DNA from: Pseudoalteromonas shioyasakiensis
GTDB lineage: Bacteria > Pseudomonadota > Gammaproteobacteria > Enterobacterales > Alteromonadaceae
Direction of reading: 5' to 3'
Length of the DNA stretch: 64,000 bases
Assembly (NCBI GenBank): GCA_013391845.1
Contig: CP058414.1
Coordinates: forward strand, 1,846,501-1,910,500
Shown here: piece after piece, positions 1-8,112 of the stretch
Position numbering within the stretch: position 1 is the stretch's first letter
How the letters are laid out: every line of letters begins with the position of its first letter
Notes under the pieces: model-generated
Database searches by the model: none
What the model was told of the DNA's origin: nothing
The model's input: the letters and a program-made list of their open reading frames with translations, nothing else
Position numbers and translations under genes: made by a program

Positions 1-60
1 GTATTAGAGTTTAAATCTCAAATGTCAGATAAAAGGAACTAGATACTAGAGGTTTATATG

Positions 61-724
61 TGGTGGGTCGTACTGGACTAGAACCATCGAGCCTGTGTTT
101 TGTTAATGGTGGCGATGCTTTTGAAAGCTAAGGGTAAAATAAGGAAATATATTTAATGAAGTGTCTATATGTGGTGGGTCGTACTGGACTTGAATCATCG
201 AGCCTGTGTTTTGTTAATGGTGGCGATGCTTTTGAAAGCTAAGGGTAAAATAAGGAAATATATTTAATGAAGTGTCTATATGTGGTGGGTCGTATTGGAC
301 TAGAACCATCGAGCCTGTGTTTTGTTAATGGTGGCGATGCTTTTGAAAGCTAAGGGTAAATAAGGAAATATATTTAATGAAGTGTTTATATGTGGTGGGT
401 CGTACTGGACTAGAACCATCGAGCCTGTGTTTTGTTAATTGTGGCGATGCTTTTGAAAGCTAAGGGTAAAATAAAGAAATATATTTAATGAAGAGTCTAT
501 ATGTGGTGGGTCGTACTGGACTAGAACCATCGAGCCTGTGTTTTGTTAATGGTGGCGATGCTTTTGAAAGCTAAGGGTAAAATAAGGAAATATATTTAAT
601 GAAGTGTTTATATGTGGTGGGTCGTACTGGACTAGAACCATCGAGCCTGTGTTTTGTTAATGGTGGCGATGCTTTTGAAAGCTAAGGGTAAATAAGGAAA
701 TATATTTAATGAAGTGTTTATATG
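61..724 (-). repeat. Six tandem degenerate tRNA-Val-like units (about 111 bp each)
   Basis: Six head-to-tail units begin at 61, 172, 283, 393, 504 and 615, with periods of 110 or 111 bp; a seventh start at 725 is the first intact tRNA-Val. The units are nearly identical to one another. Each begins exactly like the plus-strand image of the intact gene (TGG for the CCA end, then the acceptor and T-arm side for about 25 bases), diverges through the anticodon arm, and shows a second short match (GGCGATGCT and AGCTAA) at the D-arm. On the minus strand a D-stem-like GCT/AGC pair survives, but no 5' acceptor strand pairs with the 3' end and the UAC anticodon loop is lost. They lie downstream of the intact tRNA-Val genes and could be co-transcribed with them. 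Confidence 0.85.
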
Positions 725-800
725 TGGTGGGTCGTACTGGACTTGAACCAGTGACCCTCGCCTTGTAAGGGCGATGCTCTCCCAACTGAGCTAACGACCC
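725..800 (-). tRNA. tRNA-Val(UAC), copy 7 (promoter-distal)
   Basis: A 76-nt gene with encoded CCA. Read on the minus strand it starts GGGTCGTTAGCTC, has anticodon UAC inside CCTTACAAGG, and ends ACGACCCACCA. It is last in transcription order and directly abuts the degenerate tRNA-like units, which start with the same bases. Confidence 0.97.
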
Positions 801-833
801 ACATATAAATTGCCTAGTGGCTTAAAGATTAAA

Positions 834-909
834 TGGTGGGTCGTACTGGACTTGAACCAGTGACCCTCGCCTTGTAAGGGCGATGCTCTCCCAACTGAGC
901 TAACGACCC
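834..909 (-). tRNA. tRNA-Val(UAC), copy 6
   Basis: A 76-nt cloverleaf identical to the other copies, with anticodon UAC and encoded CCA. It is separated from the 725-800 copy by 33 bp of unrelated spacer. Confidence 0.97.
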
Positions 910-944
910 ATATAATCTTTTTCTTCGCTTACCATCGGTGAAAA

Positions 945-1020
945 TGGTGGGTCGTACTGGACTTGAACCAGTGACCCTCGCCTTGTAAGGGCGATGCTCT
1001 CCCAACTGAGCTAACGACCC
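945..1020 (-). tRNA. tRNA-Val(UAC), copy 5
   Basis: A 76-nt tRNA-Val gene identical to its neighbours, with anticodon UAC and encoded CCA. The 35-bp spacer to the next copy has no recognisable signal. Confidence 0.97.
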
Positions 1021-1063
1021 GCGAAGATTAATCTAAATGAGAACACCACTAAAATGTGTTTAA

Positions 1064-1139
1064 TGGTGGGTCGTACTGGACTTGAACCAGTGACCCTCGC
1101 CTTGTAAGGGCGATGCTCTCCCAACTGAGCTAACGACCC
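1064..1139 (-). tRNA. tRNA-Val(UAC), copy 4
   Basis: A 76-nt tRNA-Val gene with anticodon UAC and encoded CCA. The spacer following it on the plus strand (GAACACCATTAGTGAATAA) recurs before the 1393 copy, showing that gene and spacer were duplicated together. Confidence 0.97.
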
Positions 1140-1178
1140 ATTTAGATTTTTTGTAATATGAACACCATTAGTGAATAA

Positions 1179-1254
1179 TGGTGGGTCGTACTGGACTTGA
1201 ACCAGTGACCCTCGCCTTGTAAGGGCGATGCTCTCCCAACTGAGCTAACGACCC
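1179..1254 (-). tRNA. tRNA-Val(UAC), copy 3
   Basis: A 76-nt tRNA-Val gene with anticodon UAC and encoded CCA, same sequence as the other copies. Confidence 0.97.
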
Positions 1255-1280
1255 ATATTACATGCAGCCCTATTTCTTAA

Positions 1281-1356
1281 TGGTGGGTCGTACTGGACTT
1301 GAACCAGTGACCCTCGCCTTGTAAGGGCGATGCTCTCCCAACTGAGCTAACGACCC
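1281..1356 (-). tRNA. tRNA-Val(UAC), copy 2
   Basis: A 76-nt tRNA-Val gene with anticodon UAC and encoded CCA. Its 26-bp spacer is the shortest in the array. Confidence 0.97.
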
Positions 1357-1392
1357 ATTAAGAATTTAGATATGAACACCATTAGTGAATAA

Positions 1393-1468
1393 TGGTGGGT
1401 CGTACTGGACTTGAACCAGTGACCCTCGCCTTGTAAGGGCGATGCTCTCCCAACTGAGCTAACGACCC
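1393..1468 (-). tRNA. tRNA-Val(UAC), copy 1 (promoter-proximal)
   Basis: A 76-nt tRNA-Val gene with anticodon UAC and encoded CCA. It is first in the array, about 40 bp downstream of a near-consensus promoter at 1509-1536. Confidence 0.97.
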
Positions 1469-1508
1469 ATATCTAAAACAACTCATTGCTGCGTTGTTGT
1501 GGGGCGCT

Positions 1509-1536
1509 ATTATAGATAGAGTTGTAAATGTGTCAA
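1509..1536 (-). promoter_or_regulatory. Strong sigma-70 promoter of the tRNA-Val array
   Basis: On the minus strand a perfect -35 TTGACA (1531-1536) and a perfect -10 TATAAT (1509-1514) are 16 bp apart and are followed by a GC-rich discriminator (AGCGCCCC). GC-rich discriminators of this kind are typical of stable-RNA promoters under stringent control; the regulation itself is inferred. Confidence 0.85.
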
Positions 1537-2026
1537 CACTTGAATGAGTAAAAATGTGTTAGATGCAGCTTTTATAAACAATGACATGGCATTTAAGCAT
1601 TTTTTGGTGAACAAATATGCAATTTATATTCATAACCTTGTATTTATAAGTTGATCTATAGCTCTATGACCTTAGTAAAATGATCGAAGTGATATGAGAA
1701 CAGTAAAGCTTTATAGCAGTTTCTTCGTATCAATAAGTTTGCATCAGTTAAAAGCGACCTATTTTGTATATTAAAAAACAACATAGGGTACGCTTAGTTT
1801 CTTTATTTAAAGCTTTAGGTAGCGATCTTTGTTTTGCATATAAATGTATACCTTATTTAAATAAGCAAGTTTATAGGCAGGAAGCCTTTAAATGAGAAAC
1901 CAGTACTGTAAGTAGCTCAAAATAGCGAATTTGATAGCACTTTGTTTAAAACACCACCGTAACGGATTGATATTTAGTCAGCTTGTTGAAATTTAAATCA
2001 TTTAAATAAACTTAGATAAAAAACTG
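1537..2026. other. Intergenic gap between divergent tRNA operons, no gene seen
   Basis: About 490 bp of AT-rich sequence lies between the tRNA-Val promoter and the tRNA-Ala/Glu promoter. No open reading frame with a ribosome binding site, no strong hairpin and no RNA gene was recognised. Confidence 0.6.
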
Positions 2027-2055
2027 TTGACTTTATTTGGGGGGCTGCATAGAAT
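2027..2055 (+). promoter_or_regulatory. Strong sigma-70 promoter of the tRNA-Ala/tRNA-Glu array
   Basis: The -35 TTGACT (2027-2032) and the -10 TAGAAT (2050-2055) are separated by 17 bp and followed by the discriminator GCGCCCCG. Its GC-rich start region resembles that of the divergent tRNA-Val promoter. Confidence 0.8.
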
Positions 2056-2111
2056 GCGCCCCGCACTCAGCGATACACAGCCAACATTAATTGGTGGTGT
2101 GTATGCAAGTC

Positions 2112-2187
2112 GGGGCTATAGCTCAGCTGGGAGAGCGCTTCGCTGGCAGCGAAGAGGTCTGCGGTTCGATCCCGCATAGCTCCACCA
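2112..2187 (+). tRNA. tRNA-Ala(GGC)
   Basis: A 76-nt gene starting GGGGCTATAGCTC, with anticodon GGC in CTGGCAG, T-loop TTCGATC and encoded CCA. It is first in the plus-strand array and the only alanine gene there. Confidence 0.97.
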
Positions 2188-2226
2188 GATTTGCATAGTG
2201 TTTGTCCTAGGGTTGCAGTTTTCTGC

Positions 2227-2302
2227 GTCCCCATCGTCTAGAGGCCTAGGACACCGCCCTTTCACGGCGGTAACAGGGGTTCGAATCCCCTTGGGGACGC
2301 CA
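2227..2302 (+). tRNA. tRNA-Glu(UUC), copy 1
   Basis: A 76-nt gene starting GTCCCCATCGTCTAG, with anticodon UUC in CCTTTCACGG, T-loop TTCGAAT and encoded GCCA end. It lies 39 bp after tRNA-Ala. Confidence 0.97.
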
Positions 2303-2432
2303 CTTACTTCAAGTAAGTGAGCAATTGCCAAGAAAATAAATATGTTAGTCTCGAGTACTTACATGTTAATTTAGTAACCTTAACTCCGATATGAGTCAAA
2401 CTATCATTTAATGTCCTAGTGACACATTATGT

Positions 2433-2508
2433 GTCCCCATCGTCTAGAGGCCTAGGACACCGCCCTTTCACGGCGGTAACAGGGGTTCGAATCCCCTTGG
2501 GGACGCCA
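2433..2508 (+). tRNA. tRNA-Glu(UUC), copy 2
   Basis: Identical 76-nt tRNA-Glu with anticodon UUC and encoded CCA. It is followed by the first tRNA-Glu-like remnant. Confidence 0.97.
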
Positions 2509-2528
2509 CTTATTTAAGTAGATTATGT

Positions 2529-2599
2529 GTAGTGGGGCGGTGAACACCGCGCAATCTATGCACGACGTTATCAAGAGTACGAATCTCTTGGGGACGCCA
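2529..2599 (+). pseudogene. tRNA-Glu-like remnant 1
   Basis: This 71-nt segment sits between the same flanks as an intact tRNA-Glu (ATTATGTGT before, CACTTACT after) and ends GGGGACGCCA, but has no UUC anticodon arm and no pairing 5' acceptor strand. Its T-arm reads AAGAG-TACGAAT-CTCTT, fully paired although both stem strands differ from the functional AGGGG/CCCCT. A second hairpin, GCGGTG/CACCGC, lies near its 5' end. It is probably a decayed tRNA; a tRNA-like structured RNA is the alternative. Confidence 0.7.
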
Positions 2600-2676
2600 C
2601 TTACTAAAAGTGCTGTGTTATTAAAACTCGTCTGAATCGAGTCTAACTATTCAGTTGTCCTAGTGATACATTATGT

Positions 2677-2752
2677 GTCCCCATCGTCTAGAGGCCTAGG
2701 ACACCGCCCTTTCACGGCGGTAACAGGGGTTCGAATCCCCTTGGGGACGCCA
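2677..2752 (+). tRNA. tRNA-Glu(UUC), copy 3
   Basis: Identical 76-nt tRNA-Glu with anticodon UUC and encoded CCA, in the second 244-bp unit. Confidence 0.97.
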
Positions 2753-2772
2753 CTTATTTAAGTAGGTTATGT

Positions 2773-2843
2773 GTAGTGGAGCGGTGAGCACCGCGCAATC
2801 TATGCACGACGTTATCAAGAGTACGAATCTCTTGGGGACGCCA
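2773..2843 (+). pseudogene. tRNA-Glu-like remnant 2
   Basis: A copy of remnant 1 with a few substitutions, 71 nt long. The paired AAGAG/CTCTT T-arm and the GCGGTG/CACCGC hairpin are both kept. As part of a 244-bp duplication it is not independent evidence for selection on the fold. Confidence 0.7.
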
Positions 2844-2920
2844 CTTACTAAAAGTGTTGTGTTATTAAAACTCGTCTGAATCGAGTCTAACTATTCAGTT
2901 GTCCTAGTGACACATTATGT

Positions 2921-2996
2921 GTCCCCATCGTCTAGAGGCCTAGGACACCGCCCTTTCACGGCGGTAACAGGGGTTCGAATCCCCTTGGGGACGCCA
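2921..2996 (+). tRNA. tRNA-Glu(UUC), copy 4
   Basis: Identical 76-nt tRNA-Glu with anticodon UUC and encoded CCA. It starts the run of 153-bp units that lack a remnant. Confidence 0.97.
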
Positions 2997-3073
2997 CTTA
3001 CTAAAAGTGCTGTGTTATTAAAACTCGTCTGAATCGAGTCTAACTATTCAGTTGTCCTAGTGACACATTATGT

Positions 3074-3149
3074 GTCCCCATCGTCTAGAGGCCTAGGACA
3101 CCGCCCTTTCACGGCGGTAACAGGGGTTCGAATCCCCTTGGGGACGCCA
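3074..3149 (+). tRNA. tRNA-Glu(UUC), copy 5
   Basis: Identical 76-nt tRNA-Glu with anticodon UUC and encoded CCA, exactly 153 bp after copy 4. Confidence 0.97.
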
Positions 3150-3226
3150 CTTACTAAAAGTGTTGTGTTATTAAAACTCGTCTGAATCGAGTCTAACTAT
3201 TCAGTTGTCCTAGTGACACATTATGT

Positions 3227-3302
3227 GTCCCCATCGTCTAGAGGCCTAGGACACCGCCCTTTCACGGCGGTAACAGGGGTTCGAATCCCCTTGGGGACGC
3301 CA
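3227..3302 (+). tRNA. tRNA-Glu(UUC), copy 6
   Basis: Identical 76-nt tRNA-Glu with anticodon UUC and encoded CCA, exactly 153 bp after copy 5. Confidence 0.97.
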
Positions 3303-3468
3303 CTAACTAAAAGTGTTGTGTTATTAACACTCGTCTGAATCGAGTCTAACTATTCAGTTGTCCTAGTGACACAGAAACTTTCTGTTTAAGCTAAGGCCAT
3401 TCGCCTCGCAGGCTCGGTCTCATCTTACACAGAAATAGCAAATCGGTGATTTGCAAACCAATTTCTGC

Positions 3469-3544
3469 GTCCCCATCGTCTAGAGGCCTAGGACACCGCC
3501 CTTTCACGGCGGTAACAGGGGTTCGAATCCCCTTGGGGACGCCA
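3469..3544 (+). tRNA. tRNA-Glu(UUC), copy 7
   Basis: Identical 76-nt tRNA-Glu with anticodon UUC and encoded CCA. The spacer before it differs from the others and holds a nested hairpin (AGAAAT/ATTTCT outside, GCAAATC/GATTTGC inside, 3431-3466) just ahead of the mature 5' end. Confidence 0.97.
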
Positions 3545-3564
3545 CTTACTTAAGTAGGTTATGT

Positions 3565-3637
3565 GTAGCGGTTCGGTGAACTCCGAACAATCTATGCAAG
3601 ACGTTATCAAGAGTACTAATGTCTTAGCGCGATGCCA
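3565..3637 (+). pseudogene. tRNA-Glu-like remnant 3, most diverged
   Basis: About 73 nt aligning to remnants 1 and 2 but ending GCGATGCCA. The 5' hairpin is now GTTCGG/CCGAAC, where T:A replaces the G:C seen in the other remnants at one pair, a compensatory change. The T-arm has lost one pair. It is the last recognisable element of the array. Confidence 0.6.
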
Positions 3638-3861
3638 CATATTGACATAATCTTATGTTAAGTAGGAATAATCACCTTGTAATCTAACTTCAAATGGTTA
3701 GATAAACATATCTAGAATTTCATCGCTTTAACTCTCCAACATATCTCTGCGATATTATTTTTTTAATTTCTAAAAAATCAATTTTTACAGAACACTTTTA
3801 CTGAACATTTTATTACTTTATAGTATTTAGCAACTCATCAGCTAACCGTAAGGAAATTAAA

Positions 3862-4809
3862 ATGTTAGCTAAACGTGTTGTACTCATATTTATTTCTTTA
3901 GTTATTTCAGCTTGTTCAGACTCTAATGAGGGAGTAGCGCTAGGGACTCTTGAGCGTGAACGTGTGATCCATCCTGCAACAACTAACGAAGTACTGATTG
4001 ATTTACCCGTCTCAGCAGGTCAGTTAGTTGAAAAAGGGCAGGTAATTGCACAGTTCGATGCTGAGCTTCAACAAGCCATTGTAGCCAAAGCTCAAGCGCA
4101 ACTAGCTCAAGCAACAGCATTTCTTGAAAAAACTTTAAATGGTGCTCGCCCAGAAGAGGTTGCTGCGACATCAGCCAAAGTAGCAGCGGCAAATGCTGCA
4201 TACACACAAAGCGAAGCTAATTTTCGCCGAGCAAAAACGTTAGTTAAAGATAAGCTCGCAAGCCAAGAAACCTTAGACAGCGCAACAGCCGCACGGGATG
4301 AAACTTTTGCAAATTTAGAATCAGCAAAGCAGAACCTAAAAGAGCTAACAAATGGCTCTCGTGTCGAAGATATTAATAGTGCAAAGGCGCAAGTTCAAGC
4401 CGCAGAAGCTGAGCTAAAAGTACAACAAAAATATCTTTCAGATCTGACAATTAAAGCGATGCGTTCCGGCAGAGTCGATAATTTGCCTTGGCATGTAGGT
4501 GAGCGAGTTACTAAAGGAAGCCCTGTGGTTATTATTCAAGCGAACAGCGCACCATACGCACGCGTATATATCCCAGAACCATATCGCGCCAAGCTCAAAC
4601 AGGGCATGAGGCTCATGGTTCGCGTAGACGGCATAGATCAAGAGATTGAAGGCGAACTTACTTGGATCGCCACAGAGCCTGCTTTCACTCCTTTTTATGC
4701 CCTTAATCAGGAAGAGCGCGCGCGTTTAATGTATCTTGCTGAGGTAACACTACCTGCAACTGAGAATAACTTACCAACAGGCGTACCTGCCCAAGTGGTT
4801 ATGCCATGA
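3862..4809 (+). CDS. HlyD-family membrane-fusion lipoprotein of an ABC-2 exporter
   Basis: A 315-residue periplasmic adaptor predicted to link an inner-membrane ABC exporter to an outer-membrane channel. The N-terminus MLAKRVVLIFISLVISAC is a lipoprotein signal with lipobox ISAC. It is followed by a split biotinyl-lipoyl-like half (VSAGQLVEKGQVIAQFD), a long Ala/Gln-rich helical hairpin (about residues 70-190) and a beta-barrel-like second half, the usual order in this family. The start is supported by AAGGAAA upstream. The stop overlaps the following ATPase start by 4 nt, and a permease follows, so the three genes form one operon of the YbhG/YbhF/YbhS type. The substrate is unknown; drugs or other amphiphilic compounds would be typical. 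Confidence 0.93.
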   Translation: MLAKRVVLIFISLVISACSDSNEGVALGTLERERVIHPATTNEVLIDLPVSAGQLVEKGQVIAQFDAELQQAIVAKAQAQLAQATAFLEKTLNGARPEEVAATSAKVAAANAAYTQSEANFRRAKTLVKDKLASQETLDSATAARDETFANLESAKQNLKELTNGSRVEDINSAKAQVQAAEAELKVQQKYLSDLTIKAMRSGRVDNLPWHVGERVTKGSPVVIIQANSAPYARVYIPEPYRAKLKQGMRLMVRVDGIDQEIEGELTWIATEPAFTPFYALNQEERARLMYLAEVTLPATENNLPTGVPAQVVMP

Positions 4810-5732
4810 CTGAGTCGGTGATCCATGCCAAAGGCTTGATAAAACAATTTGGCGATTTAACAGCGATTGATAACCTTGATCTAGACGTTCAGCAAGGCCA
4901 AATTTATGGCTTTTTAGGCCCCAATGGTTGTGGTAAAACGACTGCAATACGTATGCTTACGGGTTTATTGAAGCCAACCGCCGGTGATATCAATGTGCTT
5001 GGCTTGAGCCTGCCAAAAGATGCAGAAAAGCTGAGAACACAACTTGGTTATATGACTCAAAAGTTTTCACTTTATAGCGACTTAACTGTACTTGAAAACC
5101 TCCAGTTCATGGCTGCGCTTTACCCTTTAAAAAAGCGGCAAAAACAACAAAGAATTGATGAATTGCTCCATACCTACGGTCTTGATCAAAGAGCGGAACA
5201 AATGGCCGGAAGTATGAGTGGGGGCCAAAGGCAGCGCTTGGCATTGGCTGCTGCAGTGATCAATAAACCGAAAATTTTATTTCTTGATGAGCCAACATCG
5301 GCAGTCGATCCACAAAATCGCCGTGACTTTTGGGAAACACTTTTTGATTTAAGTAATGCCGGTACCACAATATTAGTCACTACTCACTACATGGATGAAG
5401 CGGAGCGCTGTCATCGTTTAGCAATTTTAGAATCCGGTATTAAACGCGCCGATGGCTCACCAAAACAATTAATGACAGACATGCATGCCTATGTTGTAGA
5501 AATAGCTGGGGCGCAAACTAGAGAATTAAAAAAACAGCTCGCAACAATCGATCAAGTTATCTCGGCGACTCAGTTAGGCGCACAATTGCGAGTATTAGTG
5601 AAAAAAGATGTTCAAGATCCCGTTGAGTTTATAAAACAGCAATCATTTTGTAAGGATACGTGGCAAGTAAATATTGTTCGCCCAAGCCTTGAGGACGTGT
5701 TTGTAACTTGTACAGGGCAGGGCAGACAATGA
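4806..5732 (+). CDS. ABC-2 type exporter ATP-binding protein
   Basis: A 308-residue ATPase with one nucleotide-binding domain. Walker A is GPNGCGKTT, the Q-loop region MTQKFSLYSDLT, the signature MSGGQRQRLALAA, Walker B ILFLDEPTSA, and the switch His lies in LVTTHYMDEA. The roughly 80-residue C-terminal tail is typical of ABC-2 drug-exporter ATPases. It overlaps the adaptor stop and the permease start (ATGA), indicating coupled translation. It should energise the permease encoded next. The E. coli relative YbhF carries two nucleotide-binding domains, so this half-size protein probably works as a homodimer. Confidence 0.95.
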   Translation: MTESVIHAKGLIKQFGDLTAIDNLDLDVQQGQIYGFLGPNGCGKTTAIRMLTGLLKPTAGDINVLGLSLPKDAEKLRTQLGYMTQKFSLYSDLTVLENLQFMAALYPLKKRQKQQRIDELLHTYGLDQRAEQMAGSMSGGQRQRLALAAAVINKPKILFLDEPTSAVDPQNRRDFWETLFDLSNAGTTILVTTHYMDEAERCHRLAILESGIKRADGSPKQLMTDMHAYVVEIAGAQTRELKKQLATIDQVISATQLGAQLRVLVKKDVQDPVEFIKQQSFCKDTWQVNIVRPSLEDVFVTCTGQGRQ

Positions 5733-6883
5733 ATATTGTTACCTCTTTAAGCCGTATAAAAGCTATTGTAAGCAAAGAGTTATTACAATTACGCCGTGAT
5801 AGAATGACATTTGCTATGGTGGTAATGATCCCCCTTATCCAGCTGATTCTATTTGGGTATGCTATTAACACTAATGTTAAGGATATCCCTGTTGCAGTAG
5901 TCGATCATAGTCACACTGCTCTCAGCCGCATTTTAGTACAAACAGTATCAGCCACAAATGTGGTCAAAGTGACAGATTACTATAACAGTATAGAGCAAGC
6001 ACAAACAGCAATAGCCAGTGCTAAAGTGCGCGCCGTGCTTTTTATACCCCACGATGTAGCAAACCGGCTTGCTCAACACCCAACAGTCGGTTTTGGTTTA
6101 CCAGATGGTAGTAATGAGTCGTTAGTCAGGCCAATTGCGCATTGGTTAGTTGATGGCTCAGATACAATGGTAGCGTCGAGCATTAAATCGCTTCGCAACA
6201 TGCCGCTTGCTGAACTGCTCGATAAGCCCGCGAATAGAACTTATCCTACCTTTGAAACAACCTTATTTTATAACCCTGAGCAGCGCTCTGCGGTTAATAT
6301 TGTGCCAGGTTTAGCAGCTGTCATTTTGACCATGACCATGATTATGTTTACCTCTGCTGCAATTGTTAAAGAGCAAGAGCGAGGCAATATGGAGCTCTTA
6401 ATAACCTTACCTTTAAGCTCACTTGAGTTGATGATAGGTAAAGTGGTGCCTTATATCTTCATTGGTTTTATTCAGTTATTTATTATATTAGGAATGGGCA
6501 AGATATTATTTCATATTCCTTTTGGCGGTGGTTTAGTGGCACTGGTTGTCGCAACATTTGCCTTTATATGCGCCAGTTTAGTGCTAGGTTTAGTGCTCTC
6601 GACCATCGCTAAAAACCAGCTTCAAGCAATGCAAATGACTATTTTTATTCTGTTACCTTCCATTTTATTGTCTGGTTTTGTATTTCCCTATGAAGGAATG
6701 CCTATGGCGGCGCAGTGGCTTGCTGAATGCTTACCAGCAACGCACTATTTAAGGCTAATAAGAGGAATAGTACTAAAAGATGTCAATCTAATGAGCATGA
6801 GCAGTGACTTAATTTGGCTTTTGATCTTTACTATTTTAGGCTTGGCTATGGCTGCACTTAGGTTCAAGAAAACCCTTGATTAA
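5729..6883 (+). CDS. ABC-2 type exporter permease
   Basis: A 384-residue inner-membrane permease. An N-terminal amphipathic stretch (LSRIKAIVSKELLQLRRDR) and a first membrane helix precede a large extracytoplasmic domain (about residues 50-190), then five hydrophobic helices, the layout of ABC-2 permeases such as YbhS/YbhR and YhhJ. The ATG at 5729 is chosen because it overlaps the ATPase stop as ATGA with AGGGCAG upstream; a TTG start at 5708 would add seven residues. Only one permease gene is present, implying a homodimer. Confidence 0.94.
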   Translation: MNIVTSLSRIKAIVSKELLQLRRDRMTFAMVVMIPLIQLILFGYAINTNVKDIPVAVVDHSHTALSRILVQTVSATNVVKVTDYYNSIEQAQTAIASAKVRAVLFIPHDVANRLAQHPTVGFGLPDGSNESLVRPIAHWLVDGSDTMVASSIKSLRNMPLAELLDKPANRTYPTFETTLFYNPEQRSAVNIVPGLAAVILTMTMIMFTSAAIVKEQERGNMELLITLPLSSLELMIGKVVPYIFIGFIQLFIILGMGKILFHIPFGGGLVALVVATFAFICASLVLGLVLSTIAKNQLQAMQMTIFILLPSILLSGFVFPYEGMPMAAQWLAECLPATHYLRLIRGIVLKDVNLMSMSSDLIWLLIFTILGLAMAALRFKKTLD

Positions 6884-6951
6884 GCTAGGCAATGTACGGC
6901 ATATGTGCTTAACTAAAATATAATTTTCATTATTTATGAGCAAACCTTAGC

Positions 6952-8103
6952 GTGTGGCAAGTATTTTGGGTAGTGATGCTAATAGTTACATTTGATAGCT
7001 ATGCGGCAAAGATAAACCTAGCCCATACCATGAAACATGAGCATTTTGATCAACTGTTAAGCACACTCGCTGAGCAAAGTGGTTTGACGGTTAATTCTGT
7101 GTCGGTTGATCAAAAAGCTCTAAAAGTAAGACTGGTACAAAACACCAGTACCAGCACCTCAACAGACGTTATTATTGTGCCTGCAGATCATTTAGGTCTT
7201 GATAAATATGCCAACTACAGTGTTATTCCAAGCTCACTCATTGCTGACACTACAGATAAGCGAACCTTAGACACTGCTAAGCTAAACAATCAGCTCTTGG
7301 GTATTCCCATTATTCAAGGTAATCACCTGCTACTTTTTTATAATAAGCAGTACGTTAAAGAGCCAATAGAAAATTGGCAGGATATATATAGCTTTAAATC
7401 ATCCTTGCCTGAAGAGGTTAAACTAGTTACATGGAGTTTTATGGAGATGTACTGGTTTATTCCGTTTTTATCGGCTTTTAATGGTGATCTAATTGTAGAT
7501 AATAAAGCTCAGCTAAACACGCCTGCAATGCAATCTGCTCTCAAATTTGTTTGGGATTTAAGTAAACAAAACCTCGTTGACAGACAGTGCGATTACACTT
7601 GTTCAAATAACGCATTTAAAGCGCAGCAAGCCGCATTTACTATTGATGGTGCATGGGCATTAAAAACGTATGATCAGGCGCTTGGTGATAATTTAGGGAT
7701 GCAACAGTTACCGAAACTCAATGGTGAGTATATGCAGCCTTATTACTCTACTTTTGTACTGGCGTTTCCAAATGATGGCCTAAATGGTGCAAATAAAGAA
7801 AACTTATTCAAATTTGCTAAATTGGTTCAAGCAGAAAAGTTCCAAACAATGATTTGGCAACAGCTCCAAGATATTCCTATCAATACAGAGGTTTTAAATA
7901 AGCTAAAAGCACAACAAGGTTCATGGTTATCAACCTTAATTGATGCTATGCAATTCACAAAACCTATGCTATCAACGCCATCTATGATCATTGTATGGGA
8001 AGTATTAAATAAAGGTTTTATTCGCTATGGGAGTGGAGCCTTAACTGCTGAGCAAGCGGGGTTATTTATGCAAGGGTTGGCAGAGCGTTTCGATTGCCAA
8101 TGA
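6952..8103 (+). CDS. Periplasmic solute-binding protein (sugar-type), likely co-sensor
   Basis: A 383-residue protein with an N-terminal signal peptide (MWQVFWVVMLIVTFDSYAA) and the fold signs of maltose-type binding proteins: DVIIVPADHL, LLGIPIIQGNHLLLFYNK, then NAFKAQQAAFTIDGAWAL. No matching ABC import permease lies nearby; instead a hybrid sensor kinase starts 9 bp after its stop. I infer that it presents a ligand to that kinase, or was once part of an importer. The GTG start at 6952 lacks a good ribosome binding site; an in-frame ATG at 6976 is an alternative that still leaves part of the signal peptide. The ligand is unknown. Confidence 0.85.
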   Translation: MWQVFWVVMLIVTFDSYAAKINLAHTMKHEHFDQLLSTLAEQSGLTVNSVSVDQKALKVRLVQNTSTSTSTDVIIVPADHLGLDKYANYSVIPSSLIADTTDKRTLDTAKLNNQLLGIPIIQGNHLLLFYNKQYVKEPIENWQDIYSFKSSLPEEVKLVTWSFMEMYWFIPFLSAFNGDLIVDNKAQLNTPAMQSALKFVWDLSKQNLVDRQCDYTCSNNAFKAQQAAFTIDGAWALKTYDQALGDNLGMQQLPKLNGEYMQPYYSTFVLAFPNDGLNGANKENLFKFAKLVQAEKFQTMIWQQLQDIPINTEVLNKLKAQQGSWLSTLIDAMQFTKPMLSTPSMIIVWEVLNKGFIRYGSGALTAEQAGLFMQGLAERFDCQ

Positions 8104-8112
8104 AGGGGATGA

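Larger units (their letters stand above)
2403..3302 (+). repeat. Tandem tRNA-Glu duplication units (244-bp and 153-bp periods)
   Basis: tRNA-Glu starts at 2433, 2677 and 2921 are exactly 244 bp apart, and those at 2921, 3074 and 3227 are exactly 153 bp apart. The longer unit is the shorter one plus a tRNA-Glu-like remnant. The spacer is conserved and contains short inverted repeats (CACTT/AAGTG directly after the CCA end, ACTCG/CGAGT further on) that may guide processing. Two unit lengths mean that the duplication happened in at least two rounds. Confidence 0.9.

Noticed and set aside
61..724. CRISPR-like regular repeats
   Set aside because: The 110-111-bp units are contiguous with no unique spacers, and they match tRNA-Val, so this is a tandem tRNA-derived array.
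2116..2331. A 71-codon minus-strand open reading frame
   Set aside because: It lies across tRNA-Ala and tRNA-Glu on the opposite strand; the RNA genes explain the sequence.
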